Source: Rhizophagus sp. LPA8_4_AMF
Lineage: Eukaryota; Glomeromycota; Glomeromycetes; Glomerales; Glomeraceae
DNA length: 31,540 bases
Assembly (NCBI GenBank): GCA_021464525.1
Contig: JADRCO010000529.1
Location: 1 to 31,540, forward strand
Direction of reading: 5' to 3'
The translations under genes were made by a program, and so were the position numbers. Position 1 is the stretch's first letter, and each line of letters starts with the position of its first letter. Below are positions 30,944 through 31,540 of the stretch, in pieces. The notes beneath the pieces are model-generated. The model ran no database searches and was not told the origin of the DNA. It saw nothing but the letters and a program-made list of their open reading frames with translations.

Positions 30944-31540
30944 TAGTGTTCTGAACAGATCAGATCAGACCAGTTTTGAGTTAAATCTGATCTGATCTGA
31001 ATTTGAATCAAATAAAATCAGATTTAATCTAATCTGATTCAAATCTGAATTAGATCTGATCTGATCTGATCTGAATCTGACTTGATCTGATCTGGATCTG
31101 ATTCAGATCTGATTTGAATTTTTATTCGCAATTTTTTTTATAATTTTAATAGAAAATGTTGCAAAACATTTTCTATTAATCAATTATATGTAAAAAATGT
31201 TTCACAACATTTTTTTATGATATTAATAGAAAAACGTTGCAAAATGTTTTCTATTAATCAATTAAATGTAAAAAAAACATTTCGTAATATTTTTTTTACA
31301 ATTTAATAGTAAAATGTTGCGAAACATTTTCTATTAAACTATTATATGTAAAAAAACTGTTTCACAACATTTTTTTATGATATTAATAGAAAAATATTGT
31401 GAAACATTTTCTATTAATCAATTATATGTAAAAAAAATATTTCGCAATATTTTTTTATAATTTAATAGTAAAACATTACGAAATATTTTCTATTAAACAA
31501 TTAAATGTAAAAAAATGTTTCGCAACATTTTTTTTATGAT
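30944..31540. mobile_element. hAT-like element C, cut by the window end
   Basis: The left TIR TAGTGTTCTGAACAG is followed by dense GATCTGATCTGA words (30955-31115). A tandem array from 31141 to the end has a period of about 79 bp. Units start near 31148, 31224, 31305, 31384 and 31463. Each unit holds AATAGAAAATGTTGCnAAAC with its inverted completion ATTTTCTATT, plus an oppositely oriented ATGTTTCnCAACAT palindrome. The left target site would be ATCATAAT (30936-30943). The right end is outside the window. Confidence 0.75.

Noticed and set aside
31141-31540. CRISPR-like regular repeats
   Set aside because: The units are continuous tandem palindromes without unique spacers, and the context is a eukaryotic genome; satellite core of a MITE.

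Overview
The window looks like nuclear DNA of a filamentous fungus with a very AT-rich, intron-dense and transposon-laden genome. An arbuscular mycorrhizal fungus (Glomeromycotina, Rhizophagus-like) fits best. The grounds are a fungal Slt2/Mpk1-type MAP kinase with 11 short GT-AG introns, decayed Plavaka-like and pogo/Tigger-like transposases, and extreme A+T outside exons. The species is an inference; no rRNA or other marker gene is present.

The gene-bearing part is 2.4-9 kb plus 16-18.2 kb. It holds an Slt2-type MAPK (minus), a 20S proteasome alpha subunit of the Pre9/PSMA4 type (plus), ribosomal stalk protein P0 (minus), an ARL5-type small GTPase (plus), an intronless Aurora-type kinase (plus) and an unrecognised multi-exon gene (minus). 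MAPK/PRE9 and P0/ARL5 are two head-to-head pairs sharing short promoters; PRE9 and P0 converge. CACGTG boxes occur in both divergent promoters and twice in front of the Aurora gene. The four multi-exon housekeeping genes splice in frame along their whole length and give proteins of normal family length, so they look intact.

Everything else is mobile-element debris. A pogo/Tigger-like transposase relic lies at 9.9-11.4 kb (minus), abutted by a poly(A)-tailed decayed ORF (11.4-13 kb). A second pogo-like relic (20.1-27.2 kb, plus) is split. Its intron now contains a Plavaka-like transposase pseudogene (20.66-23.8 kb) and a hAT-type MITE, and its 3' coding end is cut by a 1.19-kb nested palindromic hAT-type element. 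Several non-autonomous elements can be delimited to the base by terminal inverted repeats and target-site duplications: two of one small family (413-639, 9280-9454), TA-flanked elements (18321-18502, 19149-19701), a 1.2-kb TIR element (14002-15209) and six hAT-like elements.

The most unusual signal is that hAT-like set (1966-2119, 12722-12894, 24786-25368, 25928-27119, 27326-28145, 30944-end). The ends share a degenerate TIR (TARNGYTC...), and four copies have 8-bp duplications. Most carry a different short word iterated behind the TIR, and three share a central ~70-80-bp satellite of paired palindromes (TGTTGCGAAACA / TGTTTCGCAACA). The remaining stretches (about 12.9-14 kb, 15.2-15.9 kb, 18.5-19.1 kb, 28.5-30.9 kb) are A+T-rich with no recognisable gene.
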